DNA of 64,000 nt from JBLIRR01 sp049472395 (GTDB taxonomy: Bacteria > SZUA-182 > DTGQ01 > JBLIRR01): NCBI GenBank assembly GCA_049472395.1, contig JBLIRR010000004.1, positions 62,001 through 126,000 of the forward strand, read 5' to 3'. Both the position numbers and the translations under genes were made by a program. Under the pieces are notes generated by a model. The model did not search any database. It saw only the letters and a list, made by a program, of their open reading frames with translations, and had not been told where the DNA came from. Positions 21,901 to 29,100 of the stretch are shown one piece after another. The stretch's first letter is position 1. Each line of letters opens with the position of its first letter.

Positions 21901-24796
21901 GACAGGAGCGAGCATTAACACCAATGTTGCTATTATCTTTAGCGAAGATATGGATCCATTCACCTTGGATTCATCCGGCATTCTTATAGAGGGAAGTGCG
22001 AGCGGGGCCCATGACGCTGAGGTTCAATACTATCAACAGCTCAACATGGCGCTGCTTGATCCGATAATAGATTTTATCCCTGGTGAGACAGCGACCATAA
22101 CCGTCACTACCCAAGTCTTAGATAGCGGAGGCATGGCAATGGATGGTGAGTATTCTTACAGCTTTACTACTTCTGACATAAGCGATCAGGAACCTCCCGC
22201 TCCTATAACGGGTCTTTCTGTTTCAGATGTTCCTGCTGACGCAGGAGGGATTATCTCTCTTTCCTGGCAGGCTGGTGTGGAAGCTGAAATCCTCTGCTAC
22301 CATGTTTACAGGAATATTTATCCCATAGAAAACGCGAGTCCCCTTACTCCCATCATGCTCACCTTTACCGATCATTGTCTTGATACAAGCTCTATTGATG
22401 GAGTCAGATATTATTATGCGGTCACAGCAGTAGATGCTTGTGGAAATGAAGACCTTGAGGTGATCGATGCGGGTCCGGTAAGCTCAAAGGAAAATATAAG
22501 ACCGGCCCGGCCTGTAGATCTTGATGCCCAGGCCGGACCATCAACTATAAATCTTAGCTGGTCTGCAAATACTGAACATGATCTTGCCGGCTACCGTATA
22601 TATTATAGGACAGAGCCGGGTGAGTATGGAGAAGCTATTGATGTGGGAAATCAAACCAGTTATCTCGTAACTGGCCTAGAGCCGTGCACTATTTATTATT
22701 TAGCCATATCTGCGGTTGACCTCTCTGATAATGAAAGTTACTTATCACGTAGTGTAAACATATCCACTGTGCAGGAAGGCCCGCCTGCGTTGCCCACAGG
22801 CCTTTTAGCTACGGCGGGGGATTATTTCGTATCCTTACAGTGGTCCGCTAATAGTGAATGTGACCTTGCAGGATATAATCTGTACCGGAGCACTACAAAA
22901 GGGGGAGAGTATACCAGAATCAGATATCTGCTAAAAGGTGATCCATTCACCAATACTGAGGTACAAAATGGCACGACCTATTATTATGTCATTACAGCCC
23001 AGGATAGGAACCTGAATGAAAGCGGTTTTTCCACCGAGGTGAGCGCAACGCCACTCAACCTTATTCCCCCGGCAGAGCCGACGGGATTTAAGGGGACCTC
23101 CGGTTCGACTACAATAAACCTTTCTTGGGATAGAAATTCAGAATATGACCTGGCCGGTTATAAGATCTATTATCGCACCCATACCGGCAGCTATGGCGAT
23201 CCCATAGTCTTAGACAAGGTGAGCAGCTATCAGCTTAGCGGGATGGTTACTTGTATCCGCTATCATCTCTATATAACAGCCTATGACACAGCCATGAACG
23301 AAAGCCCACCCTCTCAGGAAAAGGTGTTTTTCACCACCCAAGAAGGACCTCCAGCTATTCCAACTGAATTAACGGCAACAGCAGGTGACTCATTTGTGGA
23401 CCTTTATTGGTCTGATAATAGAGAGTGTGATATGGAGGGCTATAATATATACCGAAGCATTACCAGTGGGGGGGGCTATAGTCTGATCAGATCATTACAT
23501 ACCCAAGCCAGTTATCAAGATACAGGGGTATCCAATCATCAGATTTATTATTATTTGGTCACTGCCCAGGATGTCGCGGGCAATGAAAGCGCATATTCTT
23601 TAGAGGTAAATGCCACACCCCTTCCTGAGACTATTCCACCGGCTCCGGTGACAGATCTTACCGCAGCCCGTGGAGATACCATTGTGACCCTTTCCTGGAG
23701 TAGGAGTGGTGAAGGAGATTTTAGTCATTATAATATCTATCGACAGGAGAGTTTCTTTGCCGATGTCACCGGGCTTTCCCCTATTGCGATGATTACTGAT
23801 TCCCGGAGCACCAGCTATGAGGAAAGGGGACTTGCAAATGGTACAGATTATTGGTTTGCCGTGACAGCCGTTGATCATCGTGAGAATGAAGATAAAGCGG
23901 TAGAGAGCGTCAGCGCTACCCCTGTCGATATATTAAGGCCATCGCCGGTGTCCTCCTTTAGTGCCTTATCCCATGTGGGAATGGCTATTTTGAGTTGGGC
24001 CGAAAACAATGACATAGATTTTTCCACCTATCTTATTTATCAGGCCCAGGTCCCCATACACAGCGTGGAAGGATTGACGCCAACAGTTGAAATTACCGAA
24101 CAATCATCTACTACGTTGGAGATAACAGGCCTTGCCAATGAGGAAAGGTACTATTTTGCTATTGTGGTAAAAGATGCGGATAACAATATGAGTCAGTTAA
24201 GGACAGCCTCTGTTATCCCACGATCTCCTATCCCGATTATCACTGGGCCAACGGATTCGAGCACTCCCATAATCCTGCATAGCCCGCAGGTGACCATTTC
24301 TGGGACAGGGCCTGCAGGATCAACAATAGAGGTATTTGTGGGAGGCCTATCGCGTGGAACGACCGGCCCTGTGGGTAATGACGGAGAATTTCACTTAGCC
24401 GATGTTGTCTTAAATGAAGGGGTAAATAGTATCACTGCCACGGCGACCCTTGAGGGAAGCACCAGTGCCCCATCTCTTGCTATCTCTATCACCTATGATG
24501 TTTTGCCCTCCATTGTAATTGGCCTTCAGGCAACAGCAGGGGATACTACTATTACCTTGCAATGGCAAGCAGTGACCGATCCGGACATTGCTGGTTATAA
24601 TATTTACAGAAATGGCGATGCAAGGCCTCTTAACGGATTGTCGCTCACATCAACCATCTTTATCGATGGAAGCCTGACTAATGGGATGACTTATAGATAT
24701 AGGGTAAGGGCTGTAGATACAAGTGGTCATGAGGGTCTCGACTCAGAGGAGGTGGGCGCCACTCCCGTTGCCGGCCCGGAGTGGGGAGGAGAATGA
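6914..24796 (+). CDS. Giant exported fibronectin-III/Ig-like/propeller repeat protein (5,960 aa)
   Basis: The start is TTG at 6914, seven bases after AGGGGGA, followed by a Sec signal peptide (LILLILLIFHGLPSASP). Residues 30-250 form an unassigned beta-rich domain. From residue 257 a 697-residue module is repeated three times: a Big_5/SbsA-type Ig domain, two fibronectin-III domains, and a BNR-like propeller segment with repeats of the form GNIHIAWIDNRDGNSE. A fourth Big_5 domain starts near 2349. Later come many fibronectin-III domains, three class-I-amidotransferase-like domains (about 2948-3160, 3971-4180, 4776-4990), a ThuA-like domain (3463-3660) and a C-terminal Ig-like plus fibronectin-III pair. 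Two fibronectin-III domains carry an inserted beta domain. No sorting signal, membrane anchor or T9SS tail is seen at the C terminus. It is likely a surface or secreted adhesin or polysaccharide-binding protein; its actual role is unknown. Confidence 0.88.
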   Translation: MSKKLFSFHLILLILLIFHGLPSASPLTLYDSKNYPYDIQDGGALNDGYSNAYDGCYYLYINDTVYTGTRSEVENEGRETICDVQSIAGLNISRKIFVPETENWARYLEILSNPTEDEIFVNVRISGDLGSNGDTLIISTSDGDSVFENTDRWLVTDDHSDGGDGPSLGHIFEGSGAQESVSAVFASNGNDEFYYGWDEVGIDPGQTKILMHFAVQQINRSQAISEANTINPPSLAITLSGLGESERSKIVNWDLGPKVTSAYPSHNAENINVNSHIYASFDKELNSSTVNNTTFLVSGSDSGDIAGAVHYYPEIMMAEFSPSSDFASGEIITVNLTTQIQDLQGKELFPTYQWAFVVGSLSDNTPPSPISDLSAADDSDRGIDLTWTPSGDADIAYYRIYRDTSAITDVTGLLPIGVCTESNYKDIPPNTGNEYYYAVAAVDQNGNENPYVSGYGPVNASNSLPPQPPSTISITVVDETTLTLSWAPNAEDDFAGYKIYYGNKSEMYNHTINVGNITSYTLNNLLSGITYYFALSAYDIQDNESIYSVEVLAMLLLNFRVTDDVNSSGQPAIGIDSQGNIHIAWIDNRDGNSELYYTMMDRDRNVRIEDTRVTFDEEDTKRPSIVIDSFDKVFIIFQDRRGENIEIYCMKLDPSLDNQDGDSADPATIKIIEDTIVSHDDGEDSRHPRMAIDDQNNIHIIWSEGEERILYKKIAADGSTLINETVVDTGGGYWRENPVINIDSNRNVHIAWNDNATTSAFEIYYKMLNGFTGSTLIDTTRITSNDGNKSKRQSLLIDSKDQVIVIWQDRRRSETELYFMKFDPSLDDQNGDMADINAMRIVADTALTPDDEEKSNQPFAIIDAFDNCHITWFEHWRQEGGMADDLHYLMADNQGNITRPDIYITEGSTAAPITDWALGQIAVNSLDGHVHIVWSDIRDENHEIYYSSFPPPYPQVTDKHPEDRAVDVPLNSHIFITFSTDMNMATLNETTFLVSGSGSGNITGTVHYYHKIMMAEFSPSFHFNTGETIVVDLTTEIKDLYGLGLLPGYQWTFTVGNDLDDISPLPISGLTASDDSDGGIDLTWAPNREADLAYYRIYRDTSAIDDITGLTPVGVSFQSHHKDIPPRIGIDYYYAATAVDQTGNENPSVSGYGPISATNTVQPEPPGNVSIPVIEGTTLELSWATNSEYDIAGYKIHYGYKRGIYNRTIDVGNITSYSLGDLYPGETYYITMSAYDTQKNESAYSDEIRAPIPVLNFRITDDAHNSDQPAIGIDSQGNIHIVWIDDRDGNNEIYYTMMDKERNVLIEDTRVTFDGEDTKRPSIVIDSLDKAFIIWQDRRGENIEVYCMKIDPSLDNQDGDSADSATIKIIDDTALTPDDGIGSRHPRMAIDDQNNIHIVWSEGGERILYKKIASDGSTLIKETAVNAGGGYWRENPVIGVDSNRNVHIAWNDGASTSAFEIYYKMVDGLTGSTLIETTRITSDDENNSKRQSLLIDSKDQVIIIWQDTRGSNTEVYFMKLDPRLDDQNGDMADINSIKIVEDTPITEDDGEKSNYPFATIGPFDNCHITWFEHWREDEMADDLHYMMVNNQGNINDSDISITEGSTAATTTDWTLGQVAVNGLDGHVHIVWCDIRDENYEIYYSSFPPPYPRVTGTRPDESAMDVSINSHIFVTFSKDMDDVSLNEKTFSVSGSNSGDITGSLHYYPEIMMAEFSPSSDFAPGEIITSNLTEEIQDTNGTGLFPRYQWTFTVGDDRDESPPSPISGLKASDDSDGGIDLTWSPNREDDIAYYKIYRDTSAIDDVTGLITIGVSFQSYHKDIPPHIGTDYHYAVVAVDQTGNENPSVSGYGPVNASNTVPPQPPRNISITVRDETTLRLSWIPNSEHDIAGYKIDYGLLGDIYRQSIDVGNITHYSLGDLFPGEIYYITVSAYDTHDNQNSRDVRAMIPPPNFRVTYDENISDQPTIGIDSRGSLHIAWVDNRDGNNEIYYTMVDKESNVLIDDTRMTFNREDSKRPSIVIDSHDKVFIIWQDRRSENIEVYFMKIDPSKDAQDGDSADPAAIKIIDDTIVSHDDGEGSRHPRMAKDREDNIHIVWSEGGERVLYKKIASDGSTLIDEKVVDTGGGYWRENPVIGVDSNRNVHIAWNDNATTAEFEIYYKMLDGLTGSTLIETTRITSDDEANSKWQNLVIDSQDQVIIIWQDMRENPRLFFMKLDPQMDDQDGDAADIESIKIIDDRPVREGDEEDDEDEENSSYPFATIDTFDNCHISWYENWSGRDNCNLRYMVVDNEGNERKPNIPLTEEETAATASNWTLGQISIDKISGDAYIVWCDIREGNLEIYYSSRAPFLQVRDTIPENSATDVPLNSHILVLLSKDIDADTLDETTFVVNGSVSGTMSGVINYNDQIYTAEFIPALPYISGETIAVTLTHGLRDTIGKGLPSDYVFSFTTGDSSDTTAPGQIADLSAHDTLYDNGGSIDLVWSASAAPDLAYYRIYRDTSSIIELTGMGPISLSIRPHYQDTSTTDGVNYYYAIVAVDQCGNYEDVVSSFGPVVSVDNIPPSRPLELRARPDDTSIHLDWEANSEPDLAGYKIYWGTNYRYVNGESPYTDWDLDYTYTLSGCLFTRIYVKVYTSYYYSNLFAEVIGYNESGGSWEILYSGSQTRHYQRVLIDQIYEMPLYSKIRLYLDDTYNYGTIHYEYDFSTGCMYSDSHLIGTGTDYELSGLSNCTDYYVSITAVDTGGNESEFSDEVSSNTFQSGPPSAPTGLAGTPGELSATLNWDENPECDILGYDIYRSPGCDETYDLIKSWIEETSYTDNNLVGGIEYCYYIRAIDIKYNDSEPSQSITIIPDDTTPPAIPARVQVSPGDSVIELSWRANIEPDLAGYRIHYGISSGNYTQSVEIVNNTTHQLEGLTNGTKYYIVITAYDQSGNESGYSSERSAVPDVLKPILLVDDDGSGTYQSQNYFIDALEANNREFNLWTVAEQGWSPPSVYLSSYNIVIWSTADDETTTLSSEDEASLEAYLESGGRLFVSSQFVAPDIGMTDLVGDYLHITHYQYIASYGRAIGISSDPISDGVNTDLSFPGRTYAYTITPDAEALALFHNEQGKPIALRYADPEVTQYRVVYFSFPFEALSTTEEAPNNQNRILGRVIEWLSRPIVVSTYPDDDSMDLPPDTDSLIFFSEDMDVATLISSTITVTGSLSGIHICAYTYESSLKRLRLDPGSDFVSGEQVTITLGTGVSDLHNDGLEADYTWSFTIGTEADITPPSKVTGLVAEPIIEDGSIILSWDNNVEPDVDLYKIYRDTLPIDNVNGLEPLATAYLNTYHDYTAIGGREYYYAVIALDIYDNEDRDVIGIGPITSINNPPAPPTGVIALSAENITVVDISWAENTESDIAGYKLYYGFSSGRYEPFIDVGNQTSYQLTETYCPPYYIAITAYDQAGNESAYSVEAKIRGGAGNNILILKDGGTEGDVRDILSHAGFNVTISNSFEYQWDGTNPPPDGFDVIILLDGISYGLSMPVDGQTILVDFVKNGGGLIVTEWITIEAANHTAMSDLILLSRYSGAIGSDTYTLLQDHPVAEGLPQSFITPAQGYSKCTLKAGATALIEGSDNAKAVAIKEYGNGRIVEFSSAGNYGGYRPFAHSAQMSQLLINAVKWAAKGVSVVSSIDPSKDSLDIPLNTNISIIFREEMDALTLTNSTITVAGSISGVHSGSITYFDSLKQLLFEPESGFTPAETVSVIIDDSASTISGDPLDCDYRWSFTIGDTSDNIPPSPISGLIALDVPNDEGGKIEVRWDPSNAQDLAYYKVYRDTSPITDVSQIAPIAFVSATIFIDENTVDETDYYYALSAVDICGNEDSSVSGVGPVASLDNFPPAAPYEVNVFLANDMTLELSWQPGTEPDLAGYRIHYGTTTEYDRIVDVGTLSSYQLGGLSENVHYYMAVTAYDISGNESVYSIQVSALSETVKDLLFIVDEGSSTYSSEPYFKAAFESNGLLYTTWNIHDQHISPSSEYLSRFSLIIWSTGDDNSSTLSSSEEHNLEEYLDQGGWLFLCSQFLPYTNGLSDFIRDYLHISSYQDSQTYTTISGVPSDSISDGLNINLDFPGRSYSYPITVDTQASSIFTNEHDAQMALKYAGDYRVVYFDFPFEAISAEDPAPNNQNTVMRRVINWLSAPVVISTIPAHNSIDIPTNMNIRVSFSEKMLPETITTTTFFAEGSISGSIEGKVNYFPFMKSALFEPSSAFLAEEMVTVTLTTGIEDVSGVGLSSDFIFSFMAGTISDDTPPSPIQNLIAFDTPDDTGGNISLTWDPSMAFDCAYYKIYRDTLAFFDISGLSPISMCEANSFEDATTIDGIDYYYGVTAIDTSGNEDTSVFSIGPVQSRDNIPPASPSALSANLINENSVALNWSANTEADFSGYKVYWGAISRKTSGESARTYGDLDNTYSSDGFLYTDIYIHAYSSDNNTLSVTVTAHNPATSIWETLYTGGGGSRLILDESYTIPLYSHVRVQVNDTQNNDQIYYIYSLSVGHNIYQHSQEVGAATSLQIDELDICRSYYFSVTATDSSGNESGFSKETMVATTQPGTPQPPSNVVATSGELSIDLSWQANPECDLTEYRIYRTQTSGSGYNLIGSVPSSTTVYQDRGLMEDTTYYYVVTAVDTLLSESGLSQEASAIPIDTTAPSIPIGLEVSFGEGVLDIFWSANTETDLSGYKLYYGSQSGNYSNVVGLEGQTSYQISGLDNGTRYYISLTAYDSSGNESGLASEVSAMPQIPQSLLFVADDKNASYQSEGYYINALEANQIAYNIWQASHQGGTPDAPFLRKYDIVIWSTADDTSTTLSDQDELNLQIFLINGGSLVLSGQFIPYDRGLTDFVRNYLHITDYQTEVSSATVTGVIQDPITDGMKISLAYPGAAYANSITPASDATGIFLNASSQAVALRYPAKGYNTYKIVFFSFPFEAISISAPAPNNQAAVMSRVISWISSPRVINTIPASDATGASINTNVAIIFSEDMDPFTLDSSGILIEGSASGAHDAEVQYYQQLNMALLDPIIDFIPGETATITVTTQVLDSGGMAMDGEYSYSFTTSDISDQEPPAPITGLSVSDVPADAGGIISLSWQAGVEAEILCYHVYRNIYPIENASPLTPIMLTFTDHCLDTSSIDGVRYYYAVTAVDACGNEDLEVIDAGPVSSKENIRPARPVDLDAQAGPSTINLSWSANTEHDLAGYRIYYRTEPGEYGEAIDVGNQTSYLVTGLEPCTIYYLAISAVDLSDNESYLSRSVNISTVQEGPPALPTGLLATAGDYFVSLQWSANSECDLAGYNLYRSTTKGGEYTRIRYLLKGDPFTNTEVQNGTTYYYVITAQDRNLNESGFSTEVSATPLNLIPPAEPTGFKGTSGSTTINLSWDRNSEYDLAGYKIYYRTHTGSYGDPIVLDKVSSYQLSGMVTCIRYHLYITAYDTAMNESPPSQEKVFFTTQEGPPAIPTELTATAGDSFVDLYWSDNRECDMEGYNIYRSITSGGGYSLIRSLHTQASYQDTGVSNHQIYYYLVTAQDVAGNESAYSLEVNATPLPETIPPAPVTDLTAARGDTIVTLSWSRSGEGDFSHYNIYRQESFFADVTGLSPIAMITDSRSTSYEERGLANGTDYWFAVTAVDHRENEDKAVESVSATPVDILRPSPVSSFSALSHVGMAILSWAENNDIDFSTYLIYQAQVPIHSVEGLTPTVEITEQSSTTLEITGLANEERYYFAIVVKDADNNMSQLRTASVIPRSPIPIITGPTDSSTPIILHSPQVTISGTGPAGSTIEVFVGGLSRGTTGPVGNDGEFHLADVVLNEGVNSITATATLEGSTSAPSLAISITYDVLPSIVIGLQATAGDTTITLQWQAVTDPDIAGYNIYRNGDARPLNGLSLTSTIFIDGSLTNGMTYRYRVRAVDTSGHEGLDSEEVGATPVAGPEWGGE
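7682..13957 (+). repeat. Three tandem 2.09-kb coding modules
   Basis: Equivalent positions in the Big_5 domains fall at 7682, 9773, 11864 and 13958, so the periods are 2091, 2091 and 2094 bases. The DNA is visibly similar between modules, for example in the segments encoding the FRVTDD-type strand and the DGHVHIVW-type strand. The fourth position begins a module that diverges after its first Ig and fibronectin domains. Confidence 0.85.
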
Positions 24797-24898
24797 GAAG
24801 GGGTAATTTTGATAATGGATAATAATTTTAATAATATTTTGATCTTAAAATTTGGCTCAGATGCTTAAATTTTTAATGTATAAAGAACGGTGAGAGAG

Positions 24899-26098
24899 AT
24901 GAGACATAGATTTTTCATAATGCTCCCCTTATTAATATTAAGCTGTGTACTGCTGGTTGTCAAAACATCGTGGGCAAATAGAGAGCCCGCGGTTTTGTGG
25001 CAGTATAGCGCTCCATCGCCAATTCGGCAGATTGCCTATCGACAGTTTTTTGATTCTACAAAAAGGTCTTTTCCCATTCAGGCTGTTTTGACAGAGGGAG
25101 AGATTATATTCTTTGATACAAACGGGAAGAGGGAGAGGGAAAAAAAGCTTGCCGCGGGGGAGGAGGGATTATTCTCCCCCGATGGCTCATTCTACCTTAT
25201 CCTTCACCACAGGAATAATAATCCATCCCTTGAGGTTGAGAAGATCTTGATCTATGAGGCAAGGGGTACATTGAAAAAGGAGCTGGTGGTTGAGGGAAGA
25301 GTTTGGCTCTCTCCCGATAATAAATATCTGGTCATTATTTCGCTAAAGAAGAGCAGGGTGAGCTTTTATGATATAGCCGGCAATCTGCTCAAGGAGTATC
25401 CCCTTGATAATCCCATCTCAGTGAATTTGGATTTCTCGGAAGATGGCCACTATTGCTTACTCTACCTCTTTAACTCGCTTTCAACACTCTTTGTATATAA
25501 TGATCAGGGGGAATTTCTCTGGCATACTCAAGAGGACAGATTACCCGGAAAGGCGGCAATGTCTGCCAGTGGCAAGCATATCATCTTCTACACAGAGGAA
25601 ACTCTCTCCTCTTTTCTTTTGGATGAAAAGGCAACCTCATTGAGTAAAGATAATAAGTATCGGGAAGATTTATATAGATTGGCCTGGAAGGAGCGCCTGT
25701 ATGCGGGGGGAATAAAAGCAGCCATCTCGGATAGGGGAGATACTCTCGCACTGGTCCGGGAGGCCAATCGACGGGTGGTACTTTTTGATAACCAGAATGG
25801 CCAAATTTTATGGAAGCATGATCTTTTGGAAGATATAGAAGGGCTTTCGGGGCATTTCACGTCACTTTCCTTAAGTGATGATTACCTCTTAGTGACAGCC
25901 GATAAAAGCAGGCAAAAGGCCAATGATACCTGCTATCTATACCTTTTTAATGCTCAGGGGGACCTTTGTTGGGAGAGGAGCTTTGCGGCGAGTGATATAA
26001 AGGGGAGGATTAAGGGAGGATATATTGAGGTTGTCCTCGCACATAGGGTAGAACTCTATGAAATGAGGGACCACAGATTTCACAGATTACAAAGATGA
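24899..26098 (+). CDS. Exported WD40/PQQ-like beta-propeller protein
   Basis: 399 residues with a signal peptide (FFIMLPLLILSCVLLVVKTSWA). ATG at 24899 is preferred over an in-frame GTG at 24890 because GGTGA lies just before the ATG. The rest is made of repeats of about 45 residues with strands such as GLFSPDGSFYLIL, VWLSPDNKYLVII and LDFSEDGHYCLLYL, typical of WD40- or PQQ-like blades. No catalytic residues are recognisable, so it is probably a binding scaffold in the periplasm or outside the cell. It lies 102 bases after the first giant and 50 bases before the RHS gene, in the same direction, which suggests one transcription unit. Confidence 0.7.
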   Translation: MRHRFFIMLPLLILSCVLLVVKTSWANREPAVLWQYSAPSPIRQIAYRQFFDSTKRSFPIQAVLTEGEIIFFDTNGKREREKKLAAGEEGLFSPDGSFYLILHHRNNNPSLEVEKILIYEARGTLKKELVVEGRVWLSPDNKYLVIISLKKSRVSFYDIAGNLLKEYPLDNPISVNLDFSEDGHYCLLYLFNSLSTLFVYNDQGEFLWHTQEDRLPGKAAMSASGKHIIFYTEETLSSFLLDEKATSLSKDNKYREDLYRLAWKERLYAGGIKAAISDRGDTLALVREANRRVVLFDNQNGQILWKHDLLEDIEGLSGHFTSLSLSDDYLLVTADKSRQKANDTCYLYLFNAQGDLCWERSFAASDIKGRIKGGYIEVVLAHRVELYEMRDHRFHRLQR

Positions 26099-26148
26099 AG
26101 AATTGCACAGATTAAAAATTAATGAAACTGATTAATGAGGGGATAGAG

Positions 26149-29100
26149 ATGAGAAAAAGGTCAGTGGTCATATTATGTTTGTTAGCTACTTTCTTAGCCA
26201 TATCCTTCGGCTCTGCCAGGGCCTTGGTTGATAAATCGAGTGGCAATATGATGGTAAGTGAGCTGGATTTTAGTATTCCCAATGGTGATCTTCCCCTTGA
26301 GGTTCAGCGAATTTATAATCTTAGGGAAAATAAAGGCTGGGGATTTAAGGTTGGTGGAATCATGCTCAATGAGAAGGGGCATGAGAGTGTATTTCATCCG
26401 CAGTCTCGAGTTCAATTTATCACTACCGGGCTAGGTCGCTCGGGAGGTGCGCTTGGCTATAGGGAAGTTACCAGAAAGGTCAGTGTAAAGGAGCCCCCTT
26501 CGGATACCTCTTATGTAAAATGGCATCATGATGGCAAGTATTATATGTTCTATGATATAAAACTTAACAAGGAAGCAGTATCAAGCACAGATCCTGAGTA
26601 TTTGTTGGTCAAGAAGGAATCGAGCTTTGAGATATCCAATAAGAAAAGCGGGATGAAGTATCGATATGACCTTGCCTTTAATCTGAAAGAGGTGGAATCT
26701 CCCTCTGGGAATAAATTGGAGTTTTTGACCGATCATCCTCAGTTCATAATACTTCCGATGCCTAAACCTGAAATTGACGAAGATAATCCCAGCAAACAAA
26801 GAAGAGTAATCCGGATCAGGGATATTAATAATCGAAATCTGGTATTTGAGTATAATGACAAGGACCAGATTGTTAGCATTGTATACTCTCCCAACAGAAA
26901 GATCAGATATGGCTATGACTCTGAGGGACGTCTTGTCAGAGTGACAAATGCCATGGGAGTGACAAAGACCTATGGGTATGAGGGAGAGAGGATCATAGAA
27001 AGGTCGGATTATAATGGGCATCATGAGCAGTATGAGTATGATGAGCAGGGGAGGGTATCAATCTATAGGGATCCATTACATAACGAAACAAAATATGGCT
27101 ATGAAGAGACAGACCTGGATGGGGATGGGGATAAGGATTTTACCACCACCGTGACCGATTACCGGGGATATAGTACAACCTATTATTATACCAGGTTTAA
27201 ATATGGTCAGATGAAGGTGACCAGGATTGTTGATCCCTTGGGCTATGAAGAAATCTATCAATATGATGGGGATACGAATCGAGCTGCTAATCGAATAAGC
27301 TCGATTAATAAGAATGGGCATAGGATCAATTATTATTATGATGATAATGATAATTTGATCAGGATTGAAGATCCTGCAATGCACAGTATCAAGGTCTTTG
27401 AATATATTAAAGGCACAAGCCTTGTATCTGAGGAGCGGGAGTATATGAAAGCTCCGGAATTTCATATTCTTCATAAAAAGAGTAAATCTCCGGATAAAAG
27501 CCTTAATGTCCTGCAAAGGTCTATACAATATCGGTATTTGATTGATCAAAGGCTTTTATCTGAGGTTATCGATCCCCTCGGCCATTCTATAAAATATGAT
27601 TATTCCCCCTATGGTAGATTAAAGAGTAAAAGAGACAAAAATGGTGGGATTAAGCAGTATACCTATGATCAGTGGGGAAACATCGCTTCTATTACGGATG
27701 CAGAGGGTAATATCACCAGGTTCTCCTCTGATGATGCCGGCCGGGTCTTGCGGGAGATTGACGCATTGGGAAATAGATCTATCAATGTGTGGGATAATCT
27801 TGATAGATTAATCGAAGCAGGGGATGCCTTGGGGAATATTACTCGTTATACCTATGATAATAATGGTAACAGACTTACAACAACAGATGCCTTAAATCAT
27901 ACCACTATCCACCAATATGATACCCTGAACAGGCTCATACGGGAAACCGACCCAATGGGTAACACTACACACTATGAATATTTAAATGATAGTACGTGTC
28001 CTGAGTGTCAGGAAGATGCTGGAAAGGTAACCAGGATTGTTGATGCGAATGGCAATGAAACCCGATTTGAGTATGATCCTCTTAGCAGGTTGATTACCCT
28101 TATTGAGCCATTGGAGAGGATTACCCGGTACACTTATGATGGAGCGGGCAATCGATTAAGTATGACAGATGCCAATGGGAATAGGACTACCTATGCCTAT
28201 GATTTACTAAATCGAATGATTAGTAAGACTGATGCTAATAGTAATACAGCAACTAATAGCTATGACACACTAGATAGATTGATTCGCAGGACTGATCCAT
28301 TAGGAGGAGAGATTAAATATAGCTATGATGCTCAAGGAAATATTCTAAGCATTACTGATGCTAATGGCAATACTACAATGTTCACTTATGATAAGGTTGG
28401 TCAAAAGGTGAAGGAGATCAGGCCTATGGGAGAGGAGTTTATTTATGCTTATAATGCTATAGGTAATCTTTCCACTGTGATTGATCCCAAAGGCCAGAAG
28501 TCCGTTTATGAGTATGATAAGGAAGGCAGGGTAATAAATATTAAGTATTATGGTGCAGTTGACCATACTACACCAGAAAAGATAGTTAGTTTTACCTATG
28601 ATAAGATTGGGAATCTTAAGAGTTATAATGATGGGATTACTTCGGCTGAATATAATTATGATAGCATATCCAAGAAAATATCAGAGACTGTTAATTATGG
28701 CGCTTTTACTCTTTCTTACTCATATACTTATAATCCGGATGGGACTAAGCGAAGCTTTACCGGGCCGGATGGGATTACTTATGCCTATACTTATACTAAT
28801 AGTCTATTGAGAAGCATTACTATCCCTGGCATTGGGGATATTGCTTACAATAATTATGAATGGCTAGTCCCTACTACTATCAACCTACCTGGAGGGACAA
28901 TAAAAAATTTAGCTTATGATCCCCTGATGAGGATCAAAGATATCCAAACAAGGGATCCCTCCAATGCCATCTTGATGAATTACACCTATACAAGAGATAA
29001 GGAGGGTAATATTGTAACAAAGACCACGGAGCATGGTGATTACAGCTATAGCTATGATAATCTCTATCAGTTGTTGAGCGCGGACAATCCAGGAGCAAAT